Assembly (NCBI RefSeq): GCF_003604195.1
Contig: NZ_QXGR01000004.1
Coordinates: 291,641-355,640 of the forward strand
Source: Simplicispira lacusdiani
GTDB taxonomy: Bacteria; Pseudomonadota; Gammaproteobacteria; Burkholderiales; Burkholderiaceae_C
DNA: 64,000 bases
Direction: 5' to 3'
Shown: positions 62,736 through 64,000 of the stretch, one piece after another
Layout of the letters: each line of letters begins with the position of its first letter
Numbering within the stretch: position 1 is the stretch's first letter
The notes under the pieces: generated by a model
Seen by the model: only the letters and a program-made list of their open reading frames with translations
What the model was told of the DNA's origin: nothing
Databases searched by the model: none
Made by a program: the position numbers and the translations under genes

Positions 62736-64000
62736 ATGACCGATGCTTCCCCGCCCCCCCTGAACGTGCAGGAACTACAGCAGCGCCTGCAGGAGGCCGA
62801 GGCGCGCCTGCACTCGCTCGGCAGCAACCTCCCCGGCAGCGTGATCTACCAGCTGGTGCGCGGGCCGGACGGCCAGCGCCACTTCGCCTACATCGGCGAG
62901 GCCGTCGAGCGGATCACCGGCCTGTGCGCGCAGGAGGTGCTGCGCGACTCCACGCTGATCTACGGGCTCATCCTGGACGAGGATCTGCCCGGTTTCATGG
63001 ACCTGGCCGAGCAGTCCTACCGCGACCTCACGCCGCTGGAGACGTTGGCGCGCATCCGCCGGCCCGACGGCGAGGTGCGCTGGATCCGCATGGCGGCGCG
63101 CCCGCGCGCGCTGGGCCAGGGCCGGGTGATCTGGGATGGGTTGCTCACCGACGTCACCGCGCAGCGGCAGGCCGAGTCGGCCACGCGCGCCTACGAAACC
63201 CAGCTCGCCGGCGTGCTGCGCCACCTGCCCGGCGCCGTGGCGCGCCTGGGGCTGGACCTCGAAATCCTGTACGCCAACCACACGCAGGCCCAGTGGGTGG
63301 ACACCACCGTGGATGACATCATCGGCCGCCGGGTCCCCGACTACATCTCGCCCGAGCTGCTGCAGCGCATGACGCCGTACTTCGACCGCGCCCGGGCCGG
63401 CGAGACCGTGGTGTTCGAGAACCGCATCGACCGGCCCGACGGCGAGGTCCGCTACCGCCACACCACCCTGGTGCCCGAGCGCACCGCGGACGGTTCGGTG
63501 GGCGCCATCGTGCTGTTCGCTTACGACCTCACCGAACTCAAGAAGATGGAGCGCGAGCTGTCGCAGCAGAAGATGCTGCTGACCAGCCTCATCCAGGCCA
63601 TTCCCGACATGGTCTACCTCAAGGACGCGCAGGGGGTCTACCTCGCGTGCAACCCCGTGTTCGAGCGCTTCATGGGCCGTGGCGAGCGCGAGATCCTGGG
63701 CCGCACCGACGCCCAGCTCATGGCCGCGCCGGTAGCCGAGCACTTCGGTCGCCATGACCAGCGCGCCATGCACGCCTGGCAGCCACTGGTGATCGAGGAG
63801 CCGCTCACCTTCGCCGAGGACGGCTACCAAGGCCAGTTCGAGACCATCAAGACGCCGATCCGCGACCCCCAGGGCCGCGCCACCGGTGTGCTGGGCGTCT
63901 CGCGCGACATCACCGACCGCAAGCGCGCCGCCCAGGAGATCGAACGCCTGGCCTTCTACGACGCGCTCACCCAACTGCCCAACCGGCGCCTGCTGCTCGA
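62736..64000 (+). CDS. PAS-PAS-PAS-GGDEF protein, C-terminus beyond window
   Basis: The frame is open from ATG 62736 to the right edge, 421 codons without a stop. It encodes a coiled-coil start (QELQQRLQEAEARLHSLGSN), three PAS domains (about 25-145, 155-270 and 285-400, the last ending in VLGVSRDITDRK) and the beginning of a GGDEF domain (FYDALTQLPNRRLLL). It has no membrane helix here, so it is a cytoplasmic sensor of c-di-GMP synthesis, and an EAL domain may follow beyond the edge. The ligand is unknown. Similar proteins use PAS-bound haem, flavin or small molecules. Confidence 0.85.
   Translation, partial: MTDASPPPLNVQELQQRLQEAEARLHSLGSNLPGSVIYQLVRGPDGQRHFAYIGEAVERITGLCAQEVLRDSTLIYGLILDEDLPGFMDLAEQSYRDLTPLETLARIRRPDGEVRWIRMAARPRALGQGRVIWDGLLTDVTAQRQAESATRAYETQLAGVLRHLPGAVARLGLDLEILYANHTQAQWVDTTVDDIIGRRVPDYISPELLQRMTPYFDRARAGETVVFENRIDRPDGEVRYRHTTLVPERTADGSVGAIVLFAYDLTELKKMERELSQQKMLLTSLIQAIPDMVYLKDAQGVYLACNPVFERFMGRGEREILGRTDAQLMAAPVAEHFGRHDQRAMHAWQPLVIEEPLTFAEDGYQGQFETIKTPIRDPQGRATGVLGVSRDITDRKRAAQEIERLAFYDALTQLPNRRLLL

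Overview
The window looks like chromosome from a high-GC betaproteobacterium of the order Burkholderiales, most likely the family Comamonadaceae (Acidovorax-like). The basis is the G+C-rich codon usage, the protein types (UraD-AllC fusion, PuuE allantoinase, cytochrome-linked urate hydroxylase, H-NS of the short betaproteobacterial type, AcnA, NADP malic enzyme) and a dispersed ~60-bp repeat of a kind I associate with this family. The genus is an inference; no rRNA is present.

Layout. (1) 1-4267: the integrase end of an integrative element inserted in the 3' end of a tRNA-Ser(UGA) gene (4268-4355, minus). It carries a tyrosine integrase, an AlpA-type regulator and a Toprim/DUF3987 primase-helicase that runs off the left edge. 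The 477-bp gap between integrase and alpA holds a candidate small RNA, iteron-like repeats and three near-consensus DnaA boxes. (2) 4571-8694: a cyclase-like/PilZ protein, then a NitT/TauT-type ABC importer whose leader can fold as an H-type pseudoknot or attenuator. (3) 8694-11536: malic enzyme with a structured leader and a small charged protein. (4) 11672-19619: ureide and urate catabolism (M20 hydrolase, UraD-AllC fusion, PuuE, GntR regulator, HiuH, XdhC, PuuD). (5) 19629-31462: TetR/AcrR-RND efflux system, c-di-GMP enzymes and a Crp/Fnr-type regulator. (6) 31464-44005: XdhAB, LysR regulator, nucleoside/purine ABC importer, adenine-type deaminase, HIT protein and a second BMP-type binding protein. 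(7) 44173-49149: branched-chain 2-oxoacid dehydrogenase complex (E1a, E1b, E2, E3). (8) 49355-64000: guanine deaminase, dCTP deaminase, Pcp, zinc metallopeptidase, SulP-STAS-cNMP fusion, RhlE-type helicase, ApaH, CNNM/CorC-like protein, H-NS, aconitase and a PAS/GGDEF protein cut by the right edge.

How the genes work together. Regions 4, 6 and part of 8 encode a nearly complete purine route: import of nucleosides or bases, adenine and guanine deamination, oxidation by XdhABC, urate oxidation by PuuD, HIU and OHCU processing (HiuH, UraD), then allantoinase and allantoate amidohydrolase. A GntR regulator with a perfect inverted repeat in the gntR-hiuH divergent region, and a half-site before puuD, probably coordinates part of it. 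No recognisable ureidoglycolate lyase is present; the M20 hydrolase at the end of the operon is a candidate for a late step.

The most unusual features are the dispersed ~60-bp repeat family, with about ten good copies here, several inside coding sequence at interdomain linkers or C-termini, and the pseudoknot-capable leader of the ABC importer.
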